A stretch of 57,040 nt of DNA from an uncultured Acidobacteriaceae bacterium (GCA_903849645.1 CAINJJ010000027.1:1-57040); one strand, 5' to 3'; counted from the first letter of the stretch, positions 8,997-18,354 are shown. Notes: generated by a model not told the origin, from the letters alone. Made by a program: numbers and translations.

Positions 8997-11900
8997 TCAC
9001 TGCACGGTCAGCTCAACCGTCGTCCCGTGAGAAACCGCCGTCGCGCCGCTTCCGGTGGTTGCGTTCACGGTGATGCTATAGGTGCCCGCGGGAGTTCCCA
9101 GGATTGTGGTTTCAACCGGAACGCCTTGGACCAGGTTGCCGCAGCCCTGCAGTCCCAAGGCCGCCATGCCAAGGGCAGCCAACGCCACAAGCCAGAGGCC
9201 GCGCCTCCGGACGCCTTTCCGCGAGAAGAGGAAGAGGAGGCCGGCTGCCAGCGCGAGAGGCAAGCCGCCTTTGGTCGAGCGGCTTGCATGGGTGGGCTTC
9301 GCGTCCGGCACAATGACCGTGGCCAGTGTGCTGATGGTCAGAGTCGAGGTCGCGGGCGCTCCGCTCGGCGTCACGCTGAAGTTGGAGAAAACGCAGTTTG
9401 CGCGTGAGGGCAGCCCGGCGCAGTTGAGCAGGACTGTCCCGTTGAATCCGGAGATCGGCGTCACGGTGATGGTGGCTGTCCCGCTGTTGCCCGCCTTTAC
9501 GGTCACCGGGCCACCGCTCGAGGAGACCTGGAAGTCCGTGTTGGTGAGAGCGAAGCTGCCCGTCGCGGCCCCATCCGCCGCGCTGACCGAGACAAAATAG
9601 GAACCCGCCGTGCCGTTGGCCGCCGCCGTCACGCTGGCGATTCCTGTTGCGCCGGTGACTACGGTAGAGCCGGAGAGGGACGCGCTTGCTCCAGCGCCGG
9701 GAGCAGCGAACGTGACGCCCACGCCTGCCTGCGGCGCGCCGCTGGCATCGGTCACCAGCACCGAGAGCGGCAGCGCAAACGGCGAGCCAATCAGCACGCT
9801 CTGCCCGCTGCCGGAGTTGACTTGCAGTTTATTCACCTGGCAGCCCGTGCCGAGGCTTGCATAAGTCGATCTTGAACTGACCTGGCCGCTGGCATCGGCG
9901 GCAAGCGCCACCAATTCAACCGTGCCAGTGCCGGGAACCGCGAAGGTGAAGGGCAGGCTGCCCAGAGGAATCGAAGAATACGTCCCGCCGCCGTCCAGGC
10001 TGTAGCTCACGCTGGAGAGCGCGGCCCCCTGGTTGCCGGGAGCGGCCGTGATGGTTGCGTCGGTGCAGTTTGCGGCTGCCGGAGCGGTGGTCAGGCTCAC
10101 CTGCGGAGCTGCGCCGCCCAGTGTGATCTGCGTGCTCCTGGTGAGTGCGTTTCCGTCCGAGTCGGTCGCGGTCAGGGTAATGGTGTGGCTCCCCGGCTTC
10201 AGGTTCACGATTAGGGGCGAACCGCTTCCCAGGTTCCCCTGCGCGCTGTCGCTCCACACCAGCGCCTTCCCGGTCAGCGAGCCGTCGTCGGCGTCAATGG
10301 CTCCGCCGGCCAGGTAGACGGGATTCTGCGCCGGGAAGACGGACCCGCTCACCGGGTTGTTGATCACGATGCTGGACGGCGCCTTCCGGGGAACGCTGAA
10401 CGCCGCCGAGGTGGCGCTGCCCGTGTTCACGCCGTCCGTCACGTCCACGCGGATCAAGGCCGATGCGGCTCCCGGCAAGGTGTCGAAATCCAGCACCGCG
10501 GAGCTGTCTGTGGTGTCAACCACTGCCAGCCACGTAACGCCGCTGTCAATCGAGTAGAAAACGCGCGAAGTGAAGCTGGTCGCCGTCGCGCTGGTGGCTG
10601 TCCAGCTCACGGGCTGCTCGCCGGAGCCGATGAACCCGGCGGCGGGACGGGTGATGGCAACCTTCGGAGCCGCGCCCGTAATTGCCACGCTGGTCAGGGT
10701 GTTTCCTGTGGGGTCGAGGATTGCGATCGTTGCGGCGCCGGCTGTCGCTGGAATGAACTCGGAGAACATCGGGTCGGTGGCGAAATCGGTTCCGGTTGTG
10801 TCTGTCTCCCAGGCTCCCGGATCGAAATGGCGCGTAAAGAGCACCTGCCCGCCCGCGTCCAGTTCCTGAATGGAATACGCGCCCGCGCCTGCGTCCGTTG
10901 TGCCCACCATGTTGGCCGTGAAGATGGGATCCAGTTGGATGCCGGTGGAGGGAATCGACCCGCTGATGCCCATGTAGGCGCCCTGCGCATAGGTCACCCT
11001 GGGCTTGGCTTTCACCATCGGGGCAGGCGCGATCGTCTGGCCCCTCAGGGAAGGCGAGAGAACAAAGCCGCCGCCCAGTGCTTCGATCATGTTCTTGTAG
11101 TTGAAGGGCGAGATCCACCGCGGCATGCAGTAACCCATCACGTCAAACTGGCTGGCGCCATCGGTAAACACCGTCTCTCCCGCGACAATCTGTTGCCATT
11201 CGGGGTCGAAGCCGTATTCATACCCGTTTCCAAAGCTGCGGATATAGTTGTCCGCGTAAATCCATTCATTATTGAAAGGCGGATTCGGCAGCACACCAGG
11301 TCCCCAGCAGGATCCCGGCTTTGTTCCATGCGGATCAAACTTGCCCGTGTGCGGCAGGTCGAGGGTGTGGCCTGTCTCGTGGGCAAAGACCTGCGCCGTT
11401 GCCTCCAGCCCTTGACGGTTGGTCTGGTTGGGAATCACAAGCGCGTGGCCGGGCCGCAATCCCATGCCGGTCTGGTCGATCGCGTTGTTGTACACTCCCG
11501 CATAGTCCGTGAATTGATTCAGGTTGGCATCGGCCTGGGCATCGGCCGGCGTGTAAAGATAGGCGTTCATTCCGTCCACAAGAGACTCCTCCCAAGCCTG
11601 TTTTGCAGTGACACCTGGCCGGGCGACAAATTTGGTGGGGTCTCTGTAGACCTTCCTGGGGATGACTTCCTGGGTGATGGAGTTGGTGGGCAAAATCTTT
11701 TGACCAAACCAGAGCAGGTCTCCCAGTCCGTCCGGGCTCTGGCAGGAACTCGGCTGACCCGGAACCGAGCAGATGCTCACGCCCTTGTAATGCACCGACT
11801 TGGTGTCTCTGCTGTTGACCGTCAAGGTCTCCTGTTCAAGCTGATTGCCGGCGTCGTCATTCAAGGTGAGAGTGACGCTCCATTGTCCCGGTGGAGGCAT

Positions 11901-14291
11901 GAAATAGAAGTCCATCGACGGGCACATGTTCTGGTGAATCCGCTCAAAGTCCGGCGGGCATTGAGGCGGAAGGTTCATGGCCCGTTGGCCGGTTGTCGCG
12001 CCACTGACCTGGAGAACCACGTCGGTTGCGTCCTTCAGATTGGTAAAGTAGACGCGCATGGCGGCGAACTTGCCCGAGATGATGGGTACCGGAGGCTCCC
12101 CGTCGTTGGTGAGGGAAGTCGTCAGGTCGTCCAGCACCTGGTATTGCTGGATAGCCTGCGTGAACTCCACCGCCGCGATCTGGATGCTTGGCACAATCTT
12201 GAAGGTGAGATCAACCGTCTCGGTGGCCGGATTGGCCTCGTTGTCCTGGACCTGAAGAGTGACCGTGCTGCTCCCGACTGTCGTCGGCTTGCCGTCAATC
12301 GCTCCTGTGCCGGGATAGAGCTGAAGGCCATCGGGAAGCTTACCAGCGGTCAAGGACCACTGATAAGGCGGCAGCCCTCCTCTGGCGAGCAGTGGCTGGT
12401 GGTAGTCTGCCCCGACGGTTCCCTTGATGGCCGCCGTCGTCTTGATCTCCAGGCCGGAGAGCACGCTCAACGAAACCAGCCCTGTGGTCTTGTTTGTCGG
12501 TGTCGCGGAGTCGAGCACGGTTACGTCGAGGACAAAGTCTCCAAACTGCTTGGGTATGCCTGTGATTGCGCCATTCAGGCTGTTGATCGTGAGACCGGCG
12601 GGCATGTTGGATACGAGCCACGTGTACTGAGGCGTTCCGCCAAACACGGCGATAGACCCGTTATATGACTTGTTGACCGTGGCGTCGGGCAGAGCGATCG
12701 TCGTGACCACAAACCCTTTGATGACTTTGAGGGTTGCGAACCCCGTCTCCTTGCCCCCGCAGGTCAGCGCATAGGTATAGGTACCTTCCACGGTCGGCTT
12801 GATGACGGCGCTGCCGCTGTAGATGCCGTTGGCGAGAGTTCCCGTCTGCAATCCGGTCCAGTTGCCTATGCCCGTAGTGACCCCGCCCTGCACTGTCGCG
12901 CCGCATACCTGGTCGGTCTTCGAGTATGCGTTCAGCACCTGCCATGAAAGCGTGGTCGAGGTGTTGGTTCCCACGGTGGTCTTGCTGAATGTGAGCTGCA
13001 CCGGCGCGGAAAGCGCGGGCGTCAGGGCTGTCTTGTAAACGACATCAAAGAGGGACGTTCCATAGAAGTTCCCGTCGTTTCCCTGCACCAGCGGCGCCTC
13101 CGGGACGGCTCCATCCACCTGCGGATTGTCGGCAACCACCGTGGACGTGGGAGTGCCGCCCGTGAACTGATGCAGCGTCGTCAGCGTGCCCCCCGGCGTC
13201 AATTGGAAGATGGTCCCGCACCCCGTCGGCGAGCAGCCTGCTGCGCCCGTGGCGCCGCCCTCCAGCGTTGTCCCATAGAGATTGTCGTCGCTGCCAACGA
13301 TGAGCGCGCTCTGCGCCAGGCCGCCGTTGGCGGTGTCGGTAAACGAGTGGAGCGGGGTGATGGTCCCGGTGGAAGAGACTTTGAAAGCCATCAGGTGAGC
13401 CAATGCGTGGTTCCGTGTTACCCCGTAGTATTGCCCGTCCGGCCCTTCCGCCAGCGGCCCATCGGGCACTGCGCCCTTGCTGCCGTCGGCCGGGAAGGGG
13501 TAGGAGAAGAATGCTCCGCTGATTGGGTTCAGGTCGCCGATGGCGCCGGTTGCTCCATCGGACTGAATTACCTGGGGCCCGGTCCACAGCGGCATGTAGA
13601 GATCCCCGTCGCTTCCCTCCACCAGTGAGGCCGCGTTGCCGCCCTGCGTGAGGACCAGCGTCTTGGGGTCAATCTTGAATTTGAAAACCTCGGTCACCGA
13701 GTTTCCGGTCGCGGCGACAACGAGCTTGTAGATGCCGATGCCATTGGTGAAAAGGAAGCTCCCGTCGGCGGTCTGGATCAGCGACGTTGGTGACGCGCCG
13801 GGGTCCAGGCCAGTCGCGCTCGAACCGAAACTCGCCAGCACGTTGATTTGCCCCGCGGTGGGGCCCGTCAGCGGAATCTGGAAGATGGTTCCAAAACCGC
13901 TGGGACCGTAGTACCGGCAGGCGCCATAGAGATTGCCGTCGATGCCCACCAGGAGCGCTACCGGCCAGAGTCCATTCTTGCTGCTGGCCGTCACGCTGCT
14001 TGAGGTCGATACCGGATCGAAGGCCGAAAACACGCTCATGACCCCGGCCGGCGTGATCTTGTAGATATTGGCGCACAGCTTGGTCGCGTCTGCCTGGCAG
14101 GCCTCAAATGCCTTCAGCGATGGGGCGTAGAAGTTCCCGTCCGGGGCCTGCACGATGCCCTGAGCCGAGGGGCCAATGGCGATGACTGTGTTGGTTGCGG
14201 TCTGGGCCGGGATGGAAACCGCTGCGGCAAGCATCAAGCTTGCCAGGGGGAACGCTGAGAACCAGGGCAATCTCTGAATCCAGGCAAACAT
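8997..14291 (-). CDS. giant exported protein: GloVer repeats, Ig-like domains and a metzincin-like zinc site
   Basis: 1,764 residues from the ATG at 14291, which has GAGG upstream and begins a signal peptide (WIQRLPWFSAFPLASLMLAA, cut near AQT-A). Residues about 40-430 carry GloVer-type repeats, for example VGSDDNLYGTTLEGGA and GCGTIFQLTPGGTLTTLHQF. Residues about 430-690 are Ig-like/He_PIG modules (MPAGLTINSLNGAITGIP). The central region has the zinc motif HETGHTLDLPH at residues 971-981 and a Met-turn-like DVMGYCMPRW near 1052, as in metzincin proteases. Position 8 of the motif is Asp instead of Gly. Then follow Ig-like modules and a Big-1 domain (VTDASGAPQAGVGVTFAAPG). The end has two hydrophobic helices around RKGVRRR and a TPAGTYSITVNATTG beta segment. 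The frame extends to 14672 but that part is not coding-like. Proposed role: surface or secreted proteolysis; substrate unknown. Confidence 0.85.
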   Translation of the reverse strand: MFAWIQRLPWFSAFPLASLMLAAAVSIPAQTATNTVIAIGPSAQGIVQAPDGNFYAPSLKAFEACQADATKLCANIYKITPAGVMSVFSAFDPVSTSSSVTASSKNGLWPVALLVGIDGNLYGACRYYGPSGFGTIFQIPLTGPTAGQINVLASFGSSATGLDPGASPTSLIQTADGSFLFTNGIGIYKLVVAATGNSVTEVFKFKIDPKTLVLTQGGNAASLVEGSDGDLYMPLWTGPQVIQSDGATGAIGDLNPISGAFFSYPFPADGSKGAVPDGPLAEGPDGQYYGVTRNHALAHLMAFKVSSTGTITPLHSFTDTANGGLAQSALIVGSDDNLYGTTLEGGATGAAGCSPTGCGTIFQLTPGGTLTTLHQFTGGTPTSTVVADNPQVDGAVPEAPLVQGNDGNFYGTSLFDVVYKTALTPALSAPVQLTFSKTTVGTNTSTTLSWQVLNAYSKTDQVCGATVQGGVTTGIGNWTGLQTGTLANGIYSGSAVIKPTVEGTYTYALTCGGKETGFATLKVIKGFVVTTIALPDATVNKSYNGSIAVFGGTPQYTWLVSNMPAGLTINSLNGAITGIPKQFGDFVLDVTVLDSATPTNKTTGLVSLSVLSGLEIKTTAAIKGTVGADYHQPLLARGGLPPYQWSLTAGKLPDGLQLYPGTGAIDGKPTTVGSSTVTLQVQDNEANPATETVDLTFKIVPSIQIAAVEFTQAIQQYQVLDDLTTSLTNDGEPPVPIISGKFAAMRVYFTNLKDATDVVLQVSGATTGQRAMNLPPQCPPDFERIHQNMCPSMDFYFMPPPGQWSVTLTLNDDAGNQLEQETLTVNSRDTKSVHYKGVSICSVPGQPSSCQSPDGLGDLLWFGQKILPTNSITQEVIPRKVYRDPTKFVARPGVTAKQAWEESLVDGMNAYLYTPADAQADANLNQFTDYAGVYNNAIDQTGMGLRPGHALVIPNQTNRQGLEATAQVFAHETGHTLDLPHTGKFDPHGTKPGSCWGPGVLPNPPFNNEWIYADNYIRSFGNGYEYGFDPEWQQIVAGETVFTDGASQFDVMGYCMPRWISPFNYKNMIEALGGGFVLSPSLRGQTIAPAPMVKAKPRVTYAQGAYMGISGSIPSTGIQLDPIFTANMVGTTDAGAGAYSIQELDAGGQVLFTRHFDPGAWETDTTGTDFATDPMFSEFIPATAGAATIAILDPTGNTLTSVAITGAAPKVAITRPAAGFIGSGEQPVSWTATSATATSFTSRVFYSIDSGVTWLAVVDTTDSSAVLDFDTLPGAASALIRVDVTDGVNTGSATSAAFSVPRKAPSSIVINNPVSGSVFPAQNPVYLAGGAIDADDGSLTGKALVWSDSAQGNLGSGSPLIVNLKPGSHTITLTATDSDGNALTRSTQITLGGAAPQVSLTTAPAAANCTDATITAAPGNQGAALSSVSYSLDGGGTYSSIPLGSLPFTFAVPGTGTVELVALAADASGQVSSRSTYASLGTGCQVNKLQVNSGSGQSVLIGSPFALPLSVLVTDASGAPQAGVGVTFAAPGAGASASLSGSTVVTGATGIASVTAAANGTAGSYFVSVSAADGAATGSFALTNTDFQVSSSGGPVTVKAGNSGTATITVTPISGFNGTVLLNCAGLPSRANCVFSNFSVTPSGAPATSTLTISTLATVIVPDAKPTHASRSTKGGLPLALAAGLLFLFSRKGVRRRGLWLVALAALGMAALGLQGCGNLVQGVPVETTILGTPAGTYSITVNATTGSGATAVSHGTTVELTVQ

Positions 14292-14522
14292 GACGACCTC
14301 GACTACTTGTGTCTGAAAGGGCGCAACAACAACGGTCAGGCAGCCTGGGCCGCCTGCTCGCCATTGTGATAGGGCCAAAACCGGGGCAAAGGGGGATTCT
14401 GCGCCGGAGGCTAGGGGAATCGTGTGAGTGCTATCATGGACACAAAACTGCCTGAAACCAAGTGATTCGATGCGCCAGATCGGGTCATTTCGGGCCACGT
14501 TCCGAGAATCCAGCAGATTGCC
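14292..14522. promoter_or_regulatory. shared divergent promoter region
   Basis: 231 bp separates the start codons of the giant exported protein (-) and the wHTH-TPR protein (+). A TATCAT hexamer at 14432-14437 could be the -10 for the rightward gene, without a recognisable -35. No clear operator palindrome was found by eye. Confidence 0.4.
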
Positions 14523-16001
14523 ATGCAGCAAGCGTTCACGGGCGACTCTTCGAAAGCGACTCCGGATGGGCCTTCCCGCCGCCTCGACGGCTGGAAGGAC
14601 ATTGCCGCTTACCTCGGCAAGGCGGAACGAACCGTCAAGCGTTGGGAAGGGGATCGCGGCTTGCCCGTGCATCGCCTGCCCGGCGGGGCGCGAGCATCTG
14701 TCTATGCTTACAAGACTGAACTCGACGCCTGGCTCCTATCCGCAAACCTGCCCGCCTCTGATGATTCCCCTTCTCTTGTCCCTGCCGCGACTGCCGCCGG
14801 TCTCCCCATTGCGCCGCCCGGCCAACCCCAATCGGCAACGGCAAATCTCAACCGCGGAGGTCGTCTGCCGTTCTGGCTGCCGGTGGCGGGCGGCGTGGCA
14901 GTGATCGCTTTTCTGGCGTTGCTGGCCCTCGGAGGGCCGCTGAAGCTTCGCCTTTTCTCCAACTACGCCAAAGTGAATCCCAGGCCCGGCGCAGCGTCAA
15001 TCCACGCCGTCTCGGCGTCAGAGTCGAGCCTTGCCCGCGACTTCTACCTCAAGGGCCGCTACGAGTGGAACCAGAGGAGCCCGGACAGCCTCAACCGCGC
15101 CCTGGACTTCTTCAACCAGGCCATCGCTCACGATCCCAGCTATGCCAATGCCTACGCCGGGCTGGCCGACACTTACGATCTGCTCCGGGAATATTCCCCC
15201 GCGTCGGATAGCGACGTCTTCCCCCGCGCGCTGGCCGCCGCCAGAAAAGCCGTTGAGCTGGACGATTCCCTCGCCGAGGCCCATCGCGCCCTGGCCTTTG
15301 CCGAAATGTACGGAACCTGGGACTTTACCGATGCCGAAAAGGAGTTTCGCCGAGCCATCGAGCTGAATCCCGCGGACCCCCAGGCGCGCCGATGGTTCGC
15401 CAATGCCTTTGGAGTCAAGGGGCGATACGCCGAGGCCCTCGAGCAGATGAACAAGGCCCAGGAACTGGATCCTACATCCCACGCAACCCTGGCCGACAAG
15501 GGCTTCCTGCTCTACAACTCCGGCAAGGCGCAGGAAGGCATCGAAGCGCTCCGCGAGGTCGAGCGCTCGGCCCCGGATTTCCGCTCGCCGCACTTCTACA
15601 TGATGACGATCAGCCTGGATGCGCGTAACTATCGCGAGTACCTTGAAGAAATTGAAAAAACGGCGCAGGTGTCTCACGACACCGTTCTTCAGGAGATCGC
15701 CGCTTCGGCGCGGGCAGGGTACGCACGCGAAGGCGGGAGCGGGTTGCTCAAGAGCTTGTATGCCCGGCAAAGGGAATATTTTCAGCAGGGCAAGCTGAGT
15801 GCGACCCCGCTGGCAAAAACCTGCGTGGTGATGGGAAAGAAGCAGGAAGCTCTCAACCTTCTTGAAGAGGCATTTGCCCGCCATGACGCAGAGATCCTTG
15901 CGGCGCTTTCCCAGCCCAGCCTGCTCACGCTCGAGAACGAACCCCGCTATCATGCCCTCGTTAAAAAGCTGAACTTCCCCATCTCAGGAAAGACCTTATA
16001 G
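14523..16001 (+). CDS. wHTH DNA-binding / transmembrane / TPR protein
   Basis: 492 residues. Residues about 20-75 form a MerR-like winged helix (LDGWKDIAAYLGKAERTVKR, WEGDRGLPVHRLPGG, then AYKTELDAWL). A Pro/Ala-rich linker leads to one membrane helix at about residues 116-140 (WLPVAGGVAVIAFLALLALG). The remainder has TPR-like helices: SLNRALDFFNQAIAHDPSYA, then DAEKEFRRAIELNPADPQA, YAEALEQMNKAQELDPTSHA and QEALNLLEEAFARHD. This is a single-polypeptide membrane regulator layout common in Acidobacteriota: cytoplasmic DNA-binding head, periplasmic TPR tail. It is divergent from the secreted metalloprotease-like gene with a shared 231-bp region, so that gene is the obvious candidate target (inference). 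No ligand is known. Confidence 0.85.
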   Translation: MQQAFTGDSSKATPDGPSRRLDGWKDIAAYLGKAERTVKRWEGDRGLPVHRLPGGARASVYAYKTELDAWLLSANLPASDDSPSLVPAATAAGLPIAPPGQPQSATANLNRGGRLPFWLPVAGGVAVIAFLALLALGGPLKLRLFSNYAKVNPRPGAASIHAVSASESSLARDFYLKGRYEWNQRSPDSLNRALDFFNQAIAHDPSYANAYAGLADTYDLLREYSPASDSDVFPRALAAARKAVELDDSLAEAHRALAFAEMYGTWDFTDAEKEFRRAIELNPADPQARRWFANAFGVKGRYAEALEQMNKAQELDPTSHATLADKGFLLYNSGKAQEGIEALREVERSAPDFRSPHFYMMTISLDARNYREYLEEIEKTAQVSHDTVLQEIAASARAGYAREGGSGLLKSLYARQREYFQQGKLSATPLAKTCVVMGKKQEALNLLEEAFARHDAEILAALSQPSLLTLENEPRYHALVKKLNFPISGKTL

Positions 16002-16053
16002 TTCGCCAGTCGATGAATCCTCCCCTCCAGCCCATGATGAGTCGCCTGCGGCG

Positions 16054-17136
16054 CTACAGGTGCAGGTAGCGGTCGGCTCCGTAGACCAGGCCAAGGGTGA
16101 TGAGGGCGATGAAGACTTCGCCGATGGCGCCGACAGCGAAGGGACGCCAGCCCTGCTTGCTGAGTTCGCGCAGGCTGGTGCGCAGCCCGACGCCGGCAAA
16201 GGTCAGCAGGAAGGCCCAGCGGGAGAGATTGGCCAGGCTGGTCAGTTGCGGCTTGGCGAAGACCCCGAGCGTCGCCAGCAGCGAGATGAGAAGGAATCCG
16301 AGCACGAACTTGGGGAACTTGCGCCACAGGAAGGCAGCTTTGTTGCCCACGGCCTGTGCCTGCCCGCGCGAGGACCAATAGAGCGCGTAGGCGAGGACGA
16401 TGAAGCCGATAAGGGCGTTGCGGGTGGTCTTGGCCAGGACCGCGACCTTGCCGGCGGCATCGGAGTAGAGGGCTCCGGCGGCGGTGGCCTCCGCGGTGTT
16501 GTCCACGGCCAGGCCGGCCCACAGCCCATAGGCCTTGTCGCTCAGGTGCAGCGAGTGGCCGATGAGCGGAAACGTAAAGAGCGAGATGGCGCCCAGAGCC
16601 AGGATGGCGGCGATGGCGTAGGAGGCGTCTTCGTCGTCGGCGTCGATGGCGGGCTTGGCCGCGATGATGGCCGAGACGCCGCAGATGGACGAGCCTACGG
16701 CCAGCAGGCTGGTGAGCTTGGGCTTGAGCTGGAAGACGCGGCCCAGCAGATGCATGAAGGTCAGCGACAACGTGAGGGCGATGGCCACCAGGATGAGCGA
16801 GATTCCGCCCAGATGGAGCACGTCCCCGAGCAGGAAGCGTGAGCCGAGCAGGACGATTCCCGCCTTGAGCCAGAACTCGTAGGTGGCAACGCCCGGCTCA
16901 AAGACACGCGGGACGCCGACCGTGTTCGCGATCAGAAGCCCAATGACGATGGCCCAGAGCACGAACTCGATATTGGGGAACGTGGTGTGGTGCGCCTTGG
17001 TGTAGGCGTTGATGGATTGCTCAATGAACTTTCCGGCAAACCCGACGGCGGCCAGAAGCAGCAGGCCGGGAACAAGCGCAACGGTGCGACGGAAGAGGGA
17101 AGCGGAGGGCGCGGTGGCGATGGCGGCAGTGGCCAT
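16054..17136 (-). CDS. YeiH-family (UPF0324) putative sulfate-exporter membrane protein
   Basis: 360 residues starting at the ATG at 17136, preceded by CAAGGAGAATCCC (a strong ribosome-binding site); the open frame continues to 17223 without support. About ten hydrophobic helices are visible. Conserved stretches include EFVLWAIVIGLLIANTVGVP, FWLKAGIVLLGSRFLLGDVL, SSICGVSAIIAAKPAI and GLWAGLAVDNTAEATAAGAL. These fit the PSE/YeiH family, whose members have been proposed to move sulfate or other small anions; the substrate is not established. It lies 87 bp downstream of a 40-residue membrane peptide on the same strand and after a long leader containing a hairpin, suggesting one regulated unit. 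Confidence 0.88.
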   Translation of the reverse strand: MATAAIATAPSASLFRRTVALVPGLLLLAAVGFAGKFIEQSINAYTKAHHTTFPNIEFVLWAIVIGLLIANTVGVPRVFEPGVATYEFWLKAGIVLLGSRFLLGDVLHLGGISLILVAIALTLSLTFMHLLGRVFQLKPKLTSLLAVGSSICGVSAIIAAKPAIDADDEDASYAIAAILALGAISLFTFPLIGHSLHLSDKAYGLWAGLAVDNTAEATAAGALYSDAAGKVAVLAKTTRNALIGFIVLAYALYWSSRGQAQAVGNKAAFLWRKFPKFVLGFLLISLLATLGVFAKPQLTSLANLSRWAFLLTFAGVGLRTSLRELSKQGWRPFAVGAIGEVFIALITLGLVYGADRYLHL

Positions 17137-17223
17137 TGGGATTCTCCTTGCAAGTGGTTTCAGGCGTTTGGTCCGGGCGGCGTGGATGAGCGGCTGCGGC
17201 CCTTTCAGGGCGTTAGCACTCAA

Positions 17224-17346
17224 CTACCACTTGACGGGTGGAATGAGATTGAGCCGGACAAGCAGGGCCAGCAGGAGGGCAAGGGCTACGGCGTAAACGT
17301 CCAGCGAGATGCGCGGCCGGGGTGCGGGCGAATCGGATTTCGACAT
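17224..17346 (-). CDS. 40-residue single-span membrane peptide upstream of YeiH
   Basis: ATG at 17346 with TCTGGAG upstream at normal spacing; stop at 17224. The product has a short Ser/Pro/Arg head (MSKSDSPAPRPRISLDVYAV), one hydrophobic helix (VALALLLALLVRLNL) and the end IPPVKW. The open frame continues upstream to 17433, but that would run through the hairpin at 17414-17439. It sits 87 bp before the YeiH gene on the same strand, so it may be a small subunit of the transporter or a leader peptide. No family was recognised. Confidence 0.6.
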   Translation of the reverse strand: MSKSDSPAPRPRISLDVYAVALALLLALLVRLNLIPPVKW

Positions 17347-17668
17347 TGCAGGGCTCCAGACAGGGCTGTGGGTCTGTGGCTGAAATGTCGCGGATCCATG
17401 CAGAAACAGCAAACCCGCGACGGTGGTCTCCATCGCGGGCTTGGGGTATGCAGATCTCTCGAACCTATCCAGGCAAGAGTCCCCTGTGCGCGCGATGGAG
17501 CAGACAGCGGCGACAACAGGGTTGACGGTGCACGGTTATGTCCTTGGGAGCGGGGCTGGCCCGCTTCCACCACAGAATTGAACAACGGGAAGGGGACTGT
17601 CAAGGCCGAAGAAGCTGCAACCCCGGCGCAGCCGAGGGCCGCCAGGCTCTTGCGCCCTCGAGCGCAGC
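17347..17668 (-). promoter_or_regulatory. 322-bp leader/promoter region of the YeiH unit
   Basis: No confident gene lies here. Read on the minus strand, a TTGACA occurs near 17597-17602 with CAATTC 17 nt further on, a possible promoter. Over 200 nt of transcript would follow before the small peptide gene, containing the hairpin at 17414-17439. The arrangement suggests attenuation or a riboswitch, but the sequence does not match SAM-I, SAH, lysine or cobalamin riboswitch cores that I can recognise. Confidence 0.4.
17414..17439 (-). terminator. 10-bp hairpin followed by T-rich run in the YeiH leader
   Basis: On the minus strand: arm CCCGCGATGG, loop AGACCA, arm CCGTCGCGGG, then TTTGCTGTTT. It ends about 67 nt before the start of the 40-residue peptide. 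It could work as an attenuator inside the leader. Confidence 0.45.
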
Positions 17669-18343
17669 CTAGAGCTGGTCGAAGATCTCGCGGAAGTCGT
17701 GCGGGCCGGTTTGCGTCGCCAGCCACTCGGCCCCGCGGACCGCGCCGAGGGCAAAGCCGCGCCGGCTGTGGGCGTCGTGGCTGAGGACCAGCGTATCGAC
17801 CTCGCTTTTGGCGGTGACGATGTGTTCGCCCTTGGCGTCGCCGATGCGATGGGATGTGATTTCAACCTCCGCGCCCGGCTGGGCCGCCTGCACAATCTCG
17901 CGCAGCGTGATGGCGGTGCCGGAGGGCGCGTCGAGCTTGGAGGTGTGGTGGGTCTCGTCGATGCTGAAGGTGTAACCCTCGAGCTGGGCCAGCGAGGCGG
18001 TGAGACGGAAGAGCTTTTGCACGCCGATGGAGAAGTTGGTGCCATAAAGAAGCGCGCCGCGCTGCTCCGCCTTGGCTCTCAATTCAGGCAAATGGGAGTA
18101 CCAGCCGGTGGTGCCGACCACGATGCGGCCGCCCAGGGCGAGCACGGCGCGAATGTTCTCGACCGCTGCTTCAGGAGCCGTGAAATCGATGACCGCGTCA
18201 ATGCCTGCCAGGTTGGGGGCGGTCAGCGCGGAGGCGTGATCGTTTTCCGTAATGTCGAGGGCGCGCACGCCATGACCGCGTTCGCGCGCCACCTCGGCGA
18301 CGAGCGAGCCGGTCTTTCCTTTACCGAGTACGAGGAAGAGCAT
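17669..18343 (-). CDS. dapB: 4-hydroxy-tetrahydrodipicolinate reductase
   Basis: DapB reduces hydroxytetrahydrodipicolinate with NAD(P)H on the way to meso-diaminopimelate and lysine. The 224-residue protein has the N-terminal nucleotide site LVLGKGKTGSLV, the GTTGWY segment at the cofactor edge and the signature ETHHTSKLDAPSGTA, whose paired His and Lys are the catalytic and substrate-binding residues. It is shorter than the usual 245-270 residues, with a trimmed N-terminal domain, but the core is intact. It lies 164 bp downstream of lysC on the same strand, and asd follows further upstream, making an aspartate-family cluster. dapA is not in the window. Confidence 0.9.
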   Translation of the reverse strand: MLFLVLGKGKTGSLVAEVARERGHGVRALDITENDHASALTAPNLAGIDAVIDFTAPEAAVENIRAVLALGGRIVVGTTGWYSHLPELRAKAEQRGALLYGTNFSIGVQKLFRLTASLAQLEGYTFSIDETHHTSKLDAPSGTAITLREIVQAAQPGAEVEITSHRIGDAKGEHIVTAKSEVDTLVLSHDAHSRRGFALGAVRGAEWLATQTGPHDFREIFDQL

Positions 18344-18354
18344 GGGGCCTCCGT

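Noticed and set aside
10827..12668. Plus-strand open frame of over 600 codons inside the giant secreted gene
   Set aside because: It is antisense to a gene with HExxH, Ig-like and Big-1 motifs, and its own sequence shows no domain.
14292..14672. Extended N terminus of the giant secreted protein
   Set aside because: The signal peptide starts at 14291 with a ribosome-binding site; the extension overlaps the divergent wHTH gene.
17440..17480. tRNA-like GGTTCGAG stretch in the YeiH leader
   Set aside because: No acceptor stem, anticodon arm or D arm can be folded around it.
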